Assembly: GCA_016617495.1 (NCBI GenBank)
Contig: WYCU01000001.1
Coordinates: forward strand, 372,001 to 436,000
Direction of reading: 5' to 3'
Origin: Azonexaceae bacterium s22
Lineage (GTDB): Bacteria; Pseudomonadota; Gammaproteobacteria; Burkholderiales; Rhodocyclaceae
DNA: 64,000 nt
A model generated the notes under the pieces. That model had not been told where the DNA came from. It ran no database searches and saw only the letters and a program-made list of their open reading frames with translations. A program made the position numbers and the translations under genes. Of this stretch, positions 1-8,466 are shown piece by piece; positions within the stretch are counted from its first letter, which is position 1, and each line of letters starts with the position of its first letter.

Positions 1-2
1 TC

Positions 3-290
3 AAAAACAAGGTGTCCCCGCCGTTCCGCGAGGCCATTTTCGACATCCTCTACGGCGAGGGTATTTCCCGCGAAGGCGAAATCGTCGAAATGGGCGTGGC
101 GCACAAGCTGGTCGAAAAATCCGGCGCCTGGTATTCCTACAAGGGCGAGAAAATCGGCCAGGGCAAGGACAACGCCCGCGAATTCCTGCGTTCGCATCCG
201 GAAATTGCCCAGGAAATCGAAGGGCGTATCCGCGAAGCTGCCGGGACCACCGTCATCAAGCCGACCCGTTCGGCTGCCGGCGATGCCTGA
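3..290 (+). CDS. recA: RecA recombinase, C-terminal part (5' end outside window)
   Basis: The reading frame is open from the first bases of the window and ends at TGA 288-290, so only the last 95 or so codons are present. The text matches the RecA C-terminal region: [20 protein letters not shown] followed by an [11 protein letters not shown] segment and a short helical C-terminal domain. RecA forms the ATP-dependent filament on single-stranded DNA for homologous recombination and SOS induction. The stop codon overlaps the start of recX, which suggests a coupled recA-recX unit. The tail ([14 protein letters not shown]) is less acidic than in E. coli. The family call is secure; the start cannot be seen. 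Confidence 0.95.
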   Translation, partial: KNKVSPPFREAIFDILYGEGISREGEIVEMGVAHKLVEKSGAWYSYKGEKIGQGKDNAREFLRSHPEIAQEIEGRIREAAGTTVIKPTRSAAGDA

Positions 291-714
291 TCTGCGCATC
301 AAGGCCCTTCAGCTGCTGACCCGGCGCGACCACAGCCGGGCTGAACTGAAGGCTCGCCTTGCCGCGGAGGCTGAATCGGAAGCTGCCCTTGAGGCCGTCC
401 TTGATGCCCTCGAGGCGGAACACCTGCTTTCCGATCACCGCTTTGCCAGCCAGCGCGTCGCATCGCGCGGTGCGCGCTATGGCAATGCGCGCCTTCAGCA
501 GGAGTTGCGCCGGCAGGGCGTAACCGACGATGACATCGCCGCGGCGCTGCCGGAAGCCGGCGATGAAACCGAACGCTGCCGGGCGGTCTGGCAGCGCAAA
601 TTTGGTGAAACCCCAAGTTCGCCCCAGGAGCGGGCGAAACAGATGCGTTTTCTGCAATATCGCGGATTCTCCGGCGAAGCCATTCAACGGGTACTCCGCG
701 GAGGCGACGAATGA
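283..714 (+). CDS. recX: Regulatory protein RecX
   Basis: A 143-residue protein starting at ATG 283, which overlaps the recA stop codon. It has the RecX architecture of tandem three-helix repeats: an N-terminal repeat ([22 protein letters not shown]), a central repeat with the [19 protein letters not shown] segment, and a C-terminal repeat ending [16 protein letters not shown]. RecX binds RecA filaments and limits RecA activity. Position directly downstream of recA is the usual arrangement. Its own stop overlaps lptB by 4 bp (ATGA), so recA, recX and lptB may be read from one message. A frame extends upstream to 205, but that would place the start well inside recA and adds nothing RecX-like. 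Confidence 0.93.
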   Translation: MPDLRIKALQLLTRRDHSRAELKARLAAEAESEAALEAVLDALEAEHLLSDHRFASQRVASRGARYGNARLQQELRRQGVTDDDIAAALPEAGDETERCRAVWQRKFGETPSSPQERAKQMRFLQYRGFSGEAIQRVLRGGDE

Positions 715-1448
715 ATACATCCCAGGTCTCCACCCTTTCGGCCAACAACCTGCGCAAGAAATACAAGGCGCGCACGGTGGTCGAGGATGTCTCCTTCGAG
801 GTGAAGAGCGGCGAAGTCGTCGGTCTTCTGGGGCCCAACGGGGCGGGCAAGACCACCTGCTTCTACATGATCGTCGGACTGGTCGCAGCCGATGGCGGCG
901 AAGTCCACATCGACGATGCGCGAATCACCCATTTGCCGATGCACAAGCGGGCGCGACAGGGCTTGTCCTACCTGCCGCAGGAGGCGTCGATCTTCCGCAA
1001 GCTTAACGTCGAGGAAAACATCCGTGCCGTGCTGGAATTGCGGGATTTGCCAGCGGCCGAGCAGGACGCGCAACTGGAAACCCTGCTTTCCGAACTTCAC
1101 GTCGATCATGTCCGCCACATCAACGCCGCTGCGCTGTCCGGCGGCGAAAGGCGTCGCGTCGAGATTGCCCGCGCCCTGGCCACCGATCCCCGCTTCATCC
1201 TGCTCGACGAACCGTTCGCCGGTGTCGATCCGATTGCCGTGCTTGAAATCCAGAAGATCATCCGCTTCCTCAAGGAGCGCGGTATCGGCGTTCTGATCAC
1301 CGACCACAACGTTCGGGAAACCCTCGGGATCTGCGATCACGCCTACATCATCAACGCGGGCAACGTACTTGCCGCTGGACGGCCGGCCGAAATCGTGGAG
1401 AATGAAAGCGTACGCAAGGTTTATCTCGGCGAGCACTTCAAGCTGTAA
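711..1448 (+). CDS. lptB: LPS export ABC transporter ATP-binding protein LptB
   Basis: A 245-residue cytoplasmic ATPase of the LptB2FGC complex, which drives lipopolysaccharide from the inner membrane to the cell surface. Walker A is GPNGAGKTT (residues 41-49), the Q-loop region is LPQEASIF, the ABC signature LSGGERRR lies near 142, Walker B FILLDEPF near 165 and the H-loop TDHNVRE near 200. The LptB-specific stretch [17 protein letters not shown] is present. The usual upstream partners lptC and lptA are not here; recA-recX occupies that place. rpoN follows after 25 bp, which is the classical lptB-rpoN order. Confidence 0.96.
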   Translation: MNTSQVSTLSANNLRKKYKARTVVEDVSFEVKSGEVVGLLGPNGAGKTTCFYMIVGLVAADGGEVHIDDARITHLPMHKRARQGLSYLPQEASIFRKLNVEENIRAVLELRDLPAAEQDAQLETLLSELHVDHVRHINAAALSGGERRRVEIARALATDPRFILLDEPFAGVDPIAVLEIQKIIRFLKERGIGVLITDHNVRETLGICDHAYIINAGNVLAAGRPAEIVENESVRKVYLGEHFKL

Positions 1449-1473
1449 TTCCCTTGCGTCACCCCAACAAATA

Positions 1474-2943
1474 ATGAAGCCGGCACTCCAACTAAAACTA
1501 TCCCAGCATCTGGCACTGACGCCGCAGTTGCAGCAGTCGATCAAACTGCTCCAACTGTCGACGGTCGAGATGCAACAGGAAATCGAGCGTTACCTGCTCG
1601 AAAATCCAATGCTGGAGCGCGATGACGACGGGCCGGGCGAGTCCTTTGCCGCTGCGCAACAATTCGACGCGCCGCGCAACGAAACGAACGAACGATCCAC
1701 CGCCGAGGCGGCCGACGAGCACGCAGGCCGTGAGGAGCGCGAAACCGAGGTGCCCAGTACGCCGTCGGAAATCGACGACGATCGCTGGACCTCCGATGCA
1801 GGCACATTCACTGGCGCTGGTCGCGACGAAGACGATGACAGCGACGCGCAGGATATTCATGCCAACCTGCCCTCGCTGCGCGATCACCTGACCTGGCAAC
1901 TGGGCATGACCCAACTGGGCGAGCGGGACCGCAGTCTGGTCCGTTTCCTCATCGAAGCGCTCGATGACGACGGCTATCTTTCGACGCCCCTGCAGGAACT
2001 CTGGGAAACCCTGCCGCCGGAATACGAAATCGAACTCGACGAGCTGGAAATTGCTCTGCGTCACATTCAGAGTTTCGATCCTACCGGGATCGGTGCCCGC
2101 AGCCCGCAAGAGTGCCTAGCCCTCCAGTTGCGCGCGCTTGAACCGACGCCGACCCGGCAACTCGCCCTGCAGATCGTCGAAAAGCATCTGGAACTGTTGG
2201 CGGCCCGTGATTTTGCGAAGATAAAGCGGTTCACGGATTGCGACGACGAAGCCTTGAAGGCTGCCCATGCACTGATTGTCAGCCTCGATCCGCGTCCCGG
2301 CGCACGCTTTGCTCAACTGGAAGCGCGCTACATCACGCCGGACGTCATCGTCAAAAAGCTCAAGGGCAAATGGACGGCCTACATCAACCCCGATGCCTAT
2401 CCGCGGCTCCGTATCAACCGCCTTTACGCCGAGGTATTGGCCAAGCAACGGCGCGGCAACGGCAATCTCAGCAGCCAGTTGCAGGAGGCACGCTGGTTGA
2501 TCAAGAACGTGCAGCAGCGCTTCGACACGATCCACCGGGTGACTCAGGCCATCGTCGATCGTCAGCGCCAGTTTTTCGAACACGGCGAAGTGGCGATGCG
2601 TCCGCTGGTGCTGCGTGAAATCGCCGATATTCTCGGCCTGCATGAATCGACCGTGTCGCGAGTCACCAGCCAAAAGTACATGGCGACGCCGCGCGGCATC
2701 TTCGAATTGAAATACTTCTTTGGCAGCCATGTGTCCACCGATTCCGGCGGCGCCTGTTCTGCCACCGCCATCCGCGCGCTCATCAAGCAGTTGATTGCCG
2801 CCGAGGATGGCAAGAAGCCCTTGTCGGATAGTCAATTATCCGAAATACTAGGCCAGCAGGGGATCGTTGTAGCCCGACGCACGGTGGCCAAATACCGTGA
2901 GTCGCTCAACATCCCGCCGGTCAATCTACGCAAGACCCTGTAG
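1474..2943 (+). CDS. rpoN: RNA polymerase sigma-54 factor
   Basis: A 489-residue sigma-54. The start at ATG 1474 gives the typical Gln-rich activator-responsive region I (MKPALQLKLSQHLALTPQLQ). An acidic region II follows (about 50-115), then the core-binding domain, a helix-turn-helix (ADILGLHESTVSRVTSQKY) and the invariant RpoN box ARRTVAKYRE close to the C-terminus. It directs transcription from -24/-12 promoters with enhancer-binding ATPases, typically for nitrogen, motility or envelope genes. An in-frame extension upstream to 1369 lies inside lptB and is rejected. It forms the conserved rpoN-hpf-ptsN-hprK block with the following genes. Confidence 0.97.
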   Translation: MKPALQLKLSQHLALTPQLQQSIKLLQLSTVEMQQEIERYLLENPMLERDDDGPGESFAAAQQFDAPRNETNERSTAEAADEHAGREERETEVPSTPSEIDDDRWTSDAGTFTGAGRDEDDDSDAQDIHANLPSLRDHLTWQLGMTQLGERDRSLVRFLIEALDDDGYLSTPLQELWETLPPEYEIELDELEIALRHIQSFDPTGIGARSPQECLALQLRALEPTPTRQLALQIVEKHLELLAARDFAKIKRFTDCDDEALKAAHALIVSLDPRPGARFAQLEARYITPDVIVKKLKGKWTAYINPDAYPRLRINRLYAEVLAKQRRGNGNLSSQLQEARWLIKNVQQRFDTIHRVTQAIVDRQRQFFEHGEVAMRPLVLREIADILGLHESTVSRVTSQKYMATPRGIFELKYFFGSHVSTDSGGACSATAIRALIKQLIAAEDGKKPLSDSQLSEILGQQGIVVARRTVAKYRESLNIPPVNLRKTL

Positions 2944-2955
2944 AGAGGAGAGAAC

Positions 2956-3279
2956 ATGAACCTGCAGATCAGTGGCCACCACATTGAAGTTACCCCGGCA
3001 CTGCGTGAATACGTTGAAAACAAGCTGGACCCGGTCGTCCGTCACTTCGACCGTGTTACGGGTGTCAACGTGGTGCTTTCCGTGGAAAAGCTGAAGCAGA
3101 AGGCCGAAGTCACGGTCCACGTCCCCGGCAAGGACATGCATGTCGAAGAATCCGGCGACGATCTGTACGCAGCGATCGACGCCATGTTCGACAAGCTTGA
3201 TCGCCAGGTCCAGAAGTACAAGCAAAAGATGCAGGATCACCACCGCGGCGAAAAGGCCGCCCATCAGATGGCTGAATAA
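2956..3279 (+). CDS. hpf: Ribosome hibernation promoting factor (short form)
   Basis: A 107-residue protein of the HPF/YfiA family, starting [20 protein letters not shown] and preceded by a good ribosome binding site (gagaggagagaac). It folds as one beta-alpha-beta domain that occupies the decoding centre and promotes 100S dimers or 70S inactivation in stationary phase. There is no long C-terminal extension, so this is the short proteobacterial form. It lies 12 bp after rpoN, a standard association. A strong intrinsic terminator follows at 3290-3323. Confidence 0.95.
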   Translation: MNLQISGHHIEVTPALREYVENKLDPVVRHFDRVTGVNVVLSVEKLKQKAEVTVHVPGKDMHVEESGDDLYAAIDAMFDKLDRQVQKYKQKMQDHHRGEKAAHQMAE

Positions 3280-3289
3280 GTCACGCCAC

Positions 3290-3323
3290 GAGCCGCAGTC
3301 TCTGACTGCGGCTCTTGCTTTTT
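3290..3323 (+). terminator. Intrinsic terminator after hpf
   Basis: A 10-bp perfect stem (GAGCCGCAGT / ACTGCGGCTC) with a 5-nt loop is followed by a T-rich stretch ending TTTTT. It lies between hpf and ptsN, only 8 bp before the ptsN start, so ptsN-hprK expression needs read-through or another promoter. Confidence 0.85.
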
Positions 3324-3331
3324 CATTCCCT

Positions 3332-3778
3332 ATGAACCGCCTTTCCAATATTCTGTCGGCCGCTCAGGTCATGCTTGACCTCGACGCCAGCAGCAAGAAG
3401 CGCGTTTTTGAACAGGCCGGCATGCTGTTTGAAAGCCATCTCGGCGTTGCCCGTTCGGTTGTCTTCGACAGTCTTTTCGCGCGCGAAAAACTCGGGTCGA
3501 CCGGCCTGGGCCAAGGCATTGCCATTCCGCATGGCCGGATCAAAGGCTTGAAGCATGCCGCAGGCGCCTTCATGCGCCTGGCCAATCCGGTGCCCTTCGA
3601 CTCGCCGGACGGCCGGCCGGTAAACTTGTTGTTTGTCCTGCTTGTGCCGGAACAGGCGACTGAAGAACACCTCCAGATCCTTTCCGAACTCGCTCAGCGT
3701 TTCGCCGATCGCAGCTTCCGGGAGTCGCTCGCCACAGCGACTGATCCGGCAGCGGTTGTCGCCTTGTTTACCACCTGA
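3332..3778 (+). CDS. ptsN: PTS nitrogen regulatory protein EIIA-Ntr
   Basis: A 148-residue EIIA of the nitrogen PTS. The phosphorylatable histidine is in GIAIPHGR (His67). The fold-typical segments LLFVLLVPEQATEEHLQILSEL and FRESLATATDPAAVVALF are present. PtsN is a regulator (potassium transport, nitrogen/carbon balance) phosphorylated from PEP via EI and HPr/NPr. The start at ATG 3332 gives the family length, but the site is odd: the U-tract of a terminator lies just upstream and no Shine-Dalgarno sequence is visible. hprK follows after 6 bp. HPr and EI are encoded separately at 29.8-31.9 kb. Confidence 0.94.
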   Translation: MNRLSNILSAAQVMLDLDASSKKRVFEQAGMLFESHLGVARSVVFDSLFAREKLGSTGLGQGIAIPHGRIKGLKHAAGAFMRLANPVPFDSPDGRPVNLLFVLLVPEQATEEHLQILSELAQRFADRSFRESLATATDPAAVVALFTT

Positions 3779-3784
3779 TTCGCC

Positions 3785-4723
3785 GTGGCCCGACACATCA
3801 GCCTGGTCCAGCTCTTTGAGGACAATCGTGAGAAGCTCCTGCTGGACTGGGTGGTCGGTCAGGGCAATGATCGCCGGATAGAAATCAAGGAATCCAGCAC
3901 CTATGGTGCCGATGTCGTCGGTCACATCAACGTGGTTCACCCGGAACGCCTTCAGGTCATGGGAACCGCGGAGTACGACTGGGCGATGCGCATTGGCGAG
4001 CGACGTTTCGCCCAACAGTTTCAGGATTTGCTGCAGGCGGAGCCGCCAGCGGTGATCGTGGCCGATGGTCTGCAGCCGCCGGAAATGCTTCTTGAAGCCT
4101 GTGTCGCCAGCAATACCCCGCTGATCTTCTCGCCCAAGCCCTGCTCCGCGGTCATCGATTTGCTGCGCATCTACCTGTCCGCACGTCTGGCCGATACGGT
4201 CAGCCTGCATGGCGTGTTCATGGATGTGCTCGGCATGGGGGTGCTGATTACCGGCGATTCCGGTGTGGGCAAGTCCGAACTGGCCCTTGAACTCATTTCC
4301 CGCGGGCATGGCCTGGTGGCCGACGATGTCGTTGAAATGGGGCGTATTGCCCCGACGACGGTCGAGGGACGTTGTCCCGGCATGCTGCGTGACTTCCTGG
4401 AAGTGCGCGGCCTGGGCCTGTTGAATATCCGAACCATTTTCGGCGAGACTGCCTCACGCCGAAAAATGAAGCTCAAGCTGATCGTCCATCTGCAAAAAAC
4501 AGTCAGTGGCATCGATGCCCCGCGTCTGCCGCTGGATGCCCAGACGCAGGAAGTTCTTGGGGTGCCGATTCGCAAGGTGGTCATTCCCGTGGCCGCCGGC
4601 CGCAACCTCGCCGTGTTGCTGGAAGCCGCCGTGCGTAACACCATCCTGCAACTGCGTGGCATCGACAGCATGCAGGATTTCATGGATCGGCAACAACGCA
4701 TGATGCTTGACGACGATAGCTGA
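3785..4723 (+). CDS. hprK: HPr kinase/phosphorylase
   Basis: A 312-residue HprK with a GTG start. The N-terminal domain (1-130) precedes the kinase domain with P-loop GDSGVGKS (157-164), the catalytic-region Asp pair in VADDVVEMG, and the HprK signature LEVRGLGLLNIRTIFG near 201-216. It phosphorylates or dephosphorylates a serine in HPr (the NAKSIMG site of PtsH is present at 31.6-31.9 kb). It sits directly after ptsN, as in many betaproteobacteria. The usual next gene, rapZ, is absent; an unrelated PsiF-type gene follows. Confidence 0.95.
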   Translation: MARHISLVQLFEDNREKLLLDWVVGQGNDRRIEIKESSTYGADVVGHINVVHPERLQVMGTAEYDWAMRIGERRFAQQFQDLLQAEPPAVIVADGLQPPEMLLEACVASNTPLIFSPKPCSAVIDLLRIYLSARLADTVSLHGVFMDVLGMGVLITGDSGVGKSELALELISRGHGLVADDVVEMGRIAPTTVEGRCPGMLRDFLEVRGLGLLNIRTIFGETASRRKMKLKLIVHLQKTVSGIDAPRLPLDAQTQEVLGVPIRKVVIPVAAGRNLAVLLEAAVRNTILQLRGIDSMQDFMDRQQRMMLDDDS

Positions 4724-4772
4724 ATGCCAGATAGTCTCCCGGTCAAATAACCTTTCCCCTGGGAGACAAGCC

Positions 4773-5132
4773 ATGAAGTTCCTCATTGCTGCCGTATTTG
4801 CCGGAATGACCGCCGTCTCTGCCTACGGTGCAGACGATTGCGCTGCGCAGGCTGCCGAAAAGAAGCTGGCAGGCGCTGCCAAGAACAGTTTCATGAAGAA
4901 GTGCATGGCTGACGCACAAGGTGCCGGGGCAAACGCCTGTGAAGCAACGGCGGATCAGAAAAAGCTCGCCGGTGCCGCGCGGACCAGTTTCCTCAAGAAA
5001 TGTGCGGCGGACGCCAAGGCCAACGATGCCACGGCCAGCTGCGAGGCGGCAGCCGCCGAGAAGAAACTTGCCGGTGCGGCAAAAACCAGTTTCCTGAAGA
5101 AATGTGTGGCGGACGCCCAAGCGGCACAGTGA
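4773..5132 (+). CDS. Secreted PsiF-repeat protein with three Cys-flanked repeats
   Basis: A 119-residue protein with a signal peptide (about 1-20, ending SAYGA) followed by three tandem units of about 32 residues. Each unit has the pattern C-x(n)-A-x2-KKLAGAAxxSFxKKC-x-ADA, so every unit carries two cysteines. This is the PsiF repeat, named after the phosphate-starvation-inducible E. coli PsiF, which typically has two copies. The function is unknown; it is periplasmic or secreted by inference. A ribosome binding site (gggagac) precedes ATG 4773. The gene appears monocistronic, with an intrinsic terminator at 5167-5188. Confidence 0.85.
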   Translation: MKFLIAAVFAGMTAVSAYGADDCAAQAAEKKLAGAAKNSFMKKCMADAQGAGANACEATADQKKLAGAARTSFLKKCAADAKANDATASCEAAAAEKKLAGAAKTSFLKKCVADAQAAQ

Positions 5133-5140
5133 TTTTTGCC

Positions 5141-5169
5141 TGATTTTGAGCGTCTACCGCGACAAAGCC
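5141..5169 (-). repeat. Dispersed 12-bp-core repeat, copy 1 (variant GTCGCGGTAGAC)
   Basis: Read on the minus strand, the core GTCGCGGTAGAC (5152-5163) is followed by AAAAT and then AAAAAT at the two expected A/T-tract positions. It is intergenic and abuts the psiF terminator stem. Confidence 0.7.
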
Positions 5170-5188
5170 GCCTGAGGGCGGCTTTTTT
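5167..5188 (+). terminator. Intrinsic terminator after the PsiF-repeat gene
   Basis: The 6-bp stem GCCGCC/GGCGGC has loop TGAG and is followed by six T. It lies between the convergent psiF-like and cyclase-FHA genes. Confidence 0.85.
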
Positions 5189-5193
5189 ATCGC

Positions 5194-6195
5194 TTAAAGA
5201 TGCTCGAAATCGGCGAAATCGGCGTTGGGGTCGCTGGCCGATGCACCGAAGGCCACCCGCCCGTTTCCCTTGAGCATGACTTCACCCCGGCGGACCATCA
5301 CCTCGGGCTCGTTGCCGCAGGTGACGAAGCTGCCATTGGTGCTGCTATCGACGTAGTAATAGGTGTTGTTCCGCCGCTCGATGCGGCCATGCAGACGGGA
5401 TGCCTTACGGTCGGCGATGACCAGCTTGCAGGATGGGTCGCGGCCAAGCGTCAGGAACGGTGCCTTCTCGTCGAGCAGGAAAGCGTTTCCATGGTAACGG
5501 ACGCACAGACGTTCCAGATCGGCGATGAACTGGCTCGGCGTCGCATCGACCGAAATGCTGTAGCGGCGCTGATGTTCGTTATGCCCGGACCAATCGACTT
5601 CGCCGAGATCGAAATGTGCGTTACCCACTTCGATCTGGCCAAGCTCGGGCAGCGACCGGCTGAGCACCACGGTGTGCCGGGGGAGTGCGGAAAGTACGGC
5701 CGAGCTGGCCAGAATCTGATCGATCCGCGCCTTGCTGGCAATCTTGCCGGCGGCGTCGACGGTGCTTCCCGAGAGTGTGGATTTTTCCCCGGCAACCGGG
5801 CCGCCATGCAGACCGATGCGAATGGCCACCTTGAGCCCGGAAACCGGCGGCAGCTTGGATACTCGCGATTGCATGTCGATGGCGCCCTGACAGGCCTGTT
5901 CAGCCGTTTCGAATACGGCCAGCAGACCTTCCTTGGTGATCTCGGCAACTTTGCCGCCATATCCAACGATGGCGCGGTCCATGCGCTTGAGGCAGCGTTC
6001 GACGGCGTAGGTTGCTTCGGTGTCGCCAAGGCGCTCGAACAGTCGTGCGCTGTCCGAGACGTCGGCATACATCACAAACTGGTTTCGTTGCGGGGTGTTC
6101 ATTGCACGGGCATCTGTAGGAGACTCGGGATTATCGCACTCTCCGTAAGAGGGAACCAACTTGAGCGCCACGGCGCGATCGGCGACTTTCGACAT
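5194..6195 (-). CDS. Degenerate class III adenylate/guanylate cyclase domain fused to FHA domain
   Basis: A 333-residue soluble protein with two domains. Residues about 38-205 resemble a class III nucleotide cyclase: MYADVSDSARLFERLGDTEA supplies the first metal-binding Asp region, and IRIGLHGGPVAG is the conserved hairpin. The second metal motif, normally TGDG, reads TKEG here (GGKVAEITKEGLLAVF), so catalysis is doubtful. Residues about 240-320 form an FHA phosphothreonine-binding domain: LGRDPSCKLVIADRKASRLHGRI, then DSSTNGSFV. It probably acts as a signalling sensor or scaffold. Start choice is uncertain: ATG 6195 is used; ATG 6102 (MNTPQRN) would also keep both domains. Confidence 0.8.
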   Translation of the reverse strand: MSKVADRAVALKLVPSYGECDNPESPTDARAMNTPQRNQFVMYADVSDSARLFERLGDTEATYAVERCLKRMDRAIVGYGGKVAEITKEGLLAVFETAEQACQGAIDMQSRVSKLPPVSGLKVAIRIGLHGGPVAGEKSTLSGSTVDAAGKIASKARIDQILASSAVLSALPRHTVVLSRSLPELGQIEVGNAHFDLGEVDWSGHNEHQRRYSISVDATPSQFIADLERLCVRYHGNAFLLDEKAPFLTLGRDPSCKLVIADRKASRLHGRIERRNNTYYYVDSSTNGSFVTCGNEPEVMVRRGEVMLKGNGRVAFGASASDPNADFADFEHL

Positions 6196-6302
6196 CTCGT
6201 TTCAGCGCAGAATATTGAATATGACGTGAGTATACGAATGCAAACCCGTGATACTCGTGAGGTTTTTCACGTGGCCGGAAGTTTACCGGAAAACCCTGCA
6301 AA

Positions 6303-7169
6303 CTATGCGGTTTCCACGCTGAGCGGAATGGTACCGCTGATCGGGAGTTCCGGGGTATCGAAAGCAATGTCGCCTTCATCGACCGGCGTGTCCAGCGTCA
6401 GCCCACGGAAATCGAAGGCGGCATTGTCGGCAAGGTGCGAGGGTACGATGTTCTGCATGGCAGTGAACACGGCCTCGGTGCGTCCCGGATAGCGGCGGTC
6501 CCAGTCTTCCATCATCTCCCGGATCTTCTGGCGTTGCAGGTTTTCCTGGGAGCCGCACAGGTTGCAGGGAATGATCGGGAAACCCATGCCGCGGGCAAAG
6601 CGTGCGATGTCCTTCTCCGAGCAATAGGCCAGCGGGCGGATGACCACATGGGCACGGTCGTCGGTCACCAGTTTGGGCGGCATGGCTTTGAGCTTGCCGC
6701 CGAACAGCATGTTCAGGAACAGCGTGTGCACCATGTCGTCGCGATGATGGCCCAGCGCGATCTTGTTGGCGCCCAGTTCCTTCGCCGTACGGTAAATGAT
6801 CCCCCGGCGCAGCCGCGAGCACAGCGAGCACGTCGTCTTGCCCTCGGGAATCTTTTCCTTGACGATGGAATAGGTGTCGGCCTCGACGATGCGGTACTCG
6901 ACACCCAGCGATTTGAAGTAATCGGGGAGAATATGCTCAGGAAACCCAGGCTGCTTCTGGTCGAGATTCATGGCAATCAGCCGGAACTTGACCGGTGCCC
7001 GCTGCTGCAGCGCCATCAGGATATTCAGCAGCGTGTAGGAATCCTTGCCCCCGGAAACACAGACGAGGATGGTGTCGCCGTCCTCGATCATGTTGTAGTC
7101 GAAGATGGCCTTGCCGACGCGGCCTTCGAGAAATTTGCGCAGCTTTTGCAGGGTGTTCGAGGTTTCCAT
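6303..7169 (-). CDS. ttcA: tRNA 2-thiocytidine(32) synthetase TtcA
   Basis: A 288-residue ATP-dependent tRNA thiolase that makes 2-thiocytidine at position 32. The PP-loop motif SGGKDS is at 39-44, and the Fe-S/sulfur-transfer cysteines are C114 and C117 (CSLC) and C202/C205 (CNLC). The ATG at 7169 ([10 protein letters not shown]) is chosen. An in-frame extension to 7256 would translate the dispersed repeat at 7184-7220, which is atypical for the family. An unrelated 107-bp gap separates it from the cyclase-FHA gene. Confidence 0.95.
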   Translation of the reverse strand: METSNTLQKLRKFLEGRVGKAIFDYNMIEDGDTILVCVSGGKDSYTLLNILMALQQRAPVKFRLIAMNLDQKQPGFPEHILPDYFKSLGVEYRIVEADTYSIVKEKIPEGKTTCSLCSRLRRGIIYRTAKELGANKIALGHHRDDMVHTLFLNMLFGGKLKAMPPKLVTDDRAHVVIRPLAYCSEKDIARFARGMGFPIIPCNLCGSQENLQRQKIREMMEDWDRRYPGRTEAVFTAMQNIVPSHLADNAAFDFRGLTLDTPVDEGDIAFDTPELPISGTIPLSVETA

Positions 7170-7183
7170 CGCCGTTCTTGCCC

Positions 7184-7220
7184 GATTGTCGCGGTCGACC
7201 GCGAAAAATAGGCGAATTTT
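7184..7220 (+). repeat. Dispersed 12-bp-core repeat, copy 2 (perfect core)
   Basis: The core GTCGCGGTCGAC at 7188-7199 is preceded by GATT, then CGCG, AAAAA, six bases and AATTTT. It lies in the ttcA 5' leader. The core plus flank also forms the palindrome TCGCGGTCGACCGCGA. Confidence 0.85.
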
Positions 7221-7290
7221 ACCGGAGAAGCCTTCGGCCTCCCCCAAAAACAGCATGCGCAGCTAAAATCGCGTTCTTTCCGGAAAGACC

Positions 7291-8448
7291 ATGACCCTGC
7301 CCGTTCCTTCCCCCGATGCCGCAGCACACAGCCAGCGGTTGCACCACGCCATACGTGCGGAAATTGCCGGCAATGGAGACTGGATTTCCTTTGCCCGATT
7401 CATGGCGCTGGCGCTTTATGCCCCCGGCCTCGGTTACTACTCGGCGGGCGCCCGAAAATTCGGCGCGGCCGGGGATTTCGTCACCGCCCCGGAAATGACC
7501 CCCTACTTCGGCCGTGCCCTCGCGGTGCAGGTTGCCGAAGTCATGGCCCTTTCGGCGCCCGCGGTGTTGGAAGTGGGGGCCGGTTCGGGGCGCCTCGCGG
7601 CCGATCTGCTGCTTGAACTGGAGCGCCTTGGCGCCCTGCCCGAGCGTTACGAGATTCTCGATTTGTCGGCCGATCTGCGGGCGCGGCAACGCGAAACGCT
7701 GGCGGCTGCCGTGCCCCATTTGCTCCCCCGTGTGTCCTGGCGCGACGATCTGCCGGAAGATTTTTCCGGGGCGGTGGTGGCCAATGAATTGCTCGACGCG
7801 ATGCCCGCACATGTCGTTGCCTGGCGCGAAAACGGCATCTTCGAACGGGGCGTCAGCTGCGATGCCGAAGGGCGCTTCATTTGGGTCGAACGTGAGGCGA
7901 GCGGGCCGCTTCGCGATGCCGCAGAGGAAATTGCACGGCAATGTACGCTGCCGCCCGGTTATGAGAGCGAAATCGCCCTGCCGGTGCGCGCCTGGGTTGC
8001 CGATTGGGGCCGTCGATTGCGTTGCGGGGCGCTGATCCTGATTGACTATGGCTTCCCCCGCCGCGAGTTCTATCATCTCCAACGCGGTCGCGGCACCCTG
8101 ATGTGCCATTACCGCCATCACGCCCACCCCGATCCCTTTTTCTGGCCCGGATTGCAGGATATTACGGTCCATGTGGATTTCACCGCGGTGGTCGCCGCAG
8201 GCGACGGCGCGGGGCTTGATCTGCTGGGGTACGGCGGCCAGGGCCAGTTCCTGCTCAACTGCGGCATCCTCGATCTGCTGGCCATGGAAACACCGGGAAC
8301 GCCCGATTACATCCGGGCGACCAGTGCGATCAACAAGTTGTTGCTCCCCCATGAAATGGGCGAACTCTTCAAGGTCATGCTGCTCGGCCGCGGCATCGAT
8401 GCCCCACTCCGTGGCTTTGCCCAGGGCGACCAGAGCCGGCGCCTTTAA
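7291..8448 (+). CDS. SAM-dependent methyltransferase, MidA/NDUFAF7 family
   Basis: A 385-residue protein of the COG1565/MidA family, whose mitochondrial member NDUFAF7 methylates an arginine of complex I. The SAM-binding glycine motif is LEVGAGSGRLAADLL (about 92-106). Family-typical stretches are FARFMALALYAPGLGYYSAG near the N-terminus, ANELLDAMPAHVV, LILIDYGFPRREFYHLQRGRG and HVDFTAV. The bacterial substrate is not established; complex I assembly is an analogy only. It is divergent from ttcA, and a small membrane-protein gene follows after 18 bp. Confidence 0.88.
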   Translation: MTLPVPSPDAAAHSQRLHHAIRAEIAGNGDWISFARFMALALYAPGLGYYSAGARKFGAAGDFVTAPEMTPYFGRALAVQVAEVMALSAPAVLEVGAGSGRLAADLLLELERLGALPERYEILDLSADLRARQRETLAAAVPHLLPRVSWRDDLPEDFSGAVVANELLDAMPAHVVAWRENGIFERGVSCDAEGRFIWVEREASGPLRDAAEEIARQCTLPPGYESEIALPVRAWVADWGRRLRCGALILIDYGFPRREFYHLQRGRGTLMCHYRHHAHPDPFFWPGLQDITVHVDFTAVVAAGDGAGLDLLGYGGQGQFLLNCGILDLLAMETPGTPDYIRATSAINKLLLPHEMGELFKVMLLGRGIDAPLRGFAQGDQSRRL

Positions 8449-8466
8449 CCTTCAAGCGAATTGCCC

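Noticed and set aside
4146-4165. Partial repeat-like GCGGTCATCGA in hprK.
   Set aside because: It matches only part of the core, lacks the A/T tracts, and is explained by conserved HprK codons.
6262-6285. TTTTTCACGTGGCC resembling half of a parS site.
   Set aside because: Only one half matches the consensus; similar partial matches near 13270 have the wrong spacing. No acceptable parS was found near parAB.
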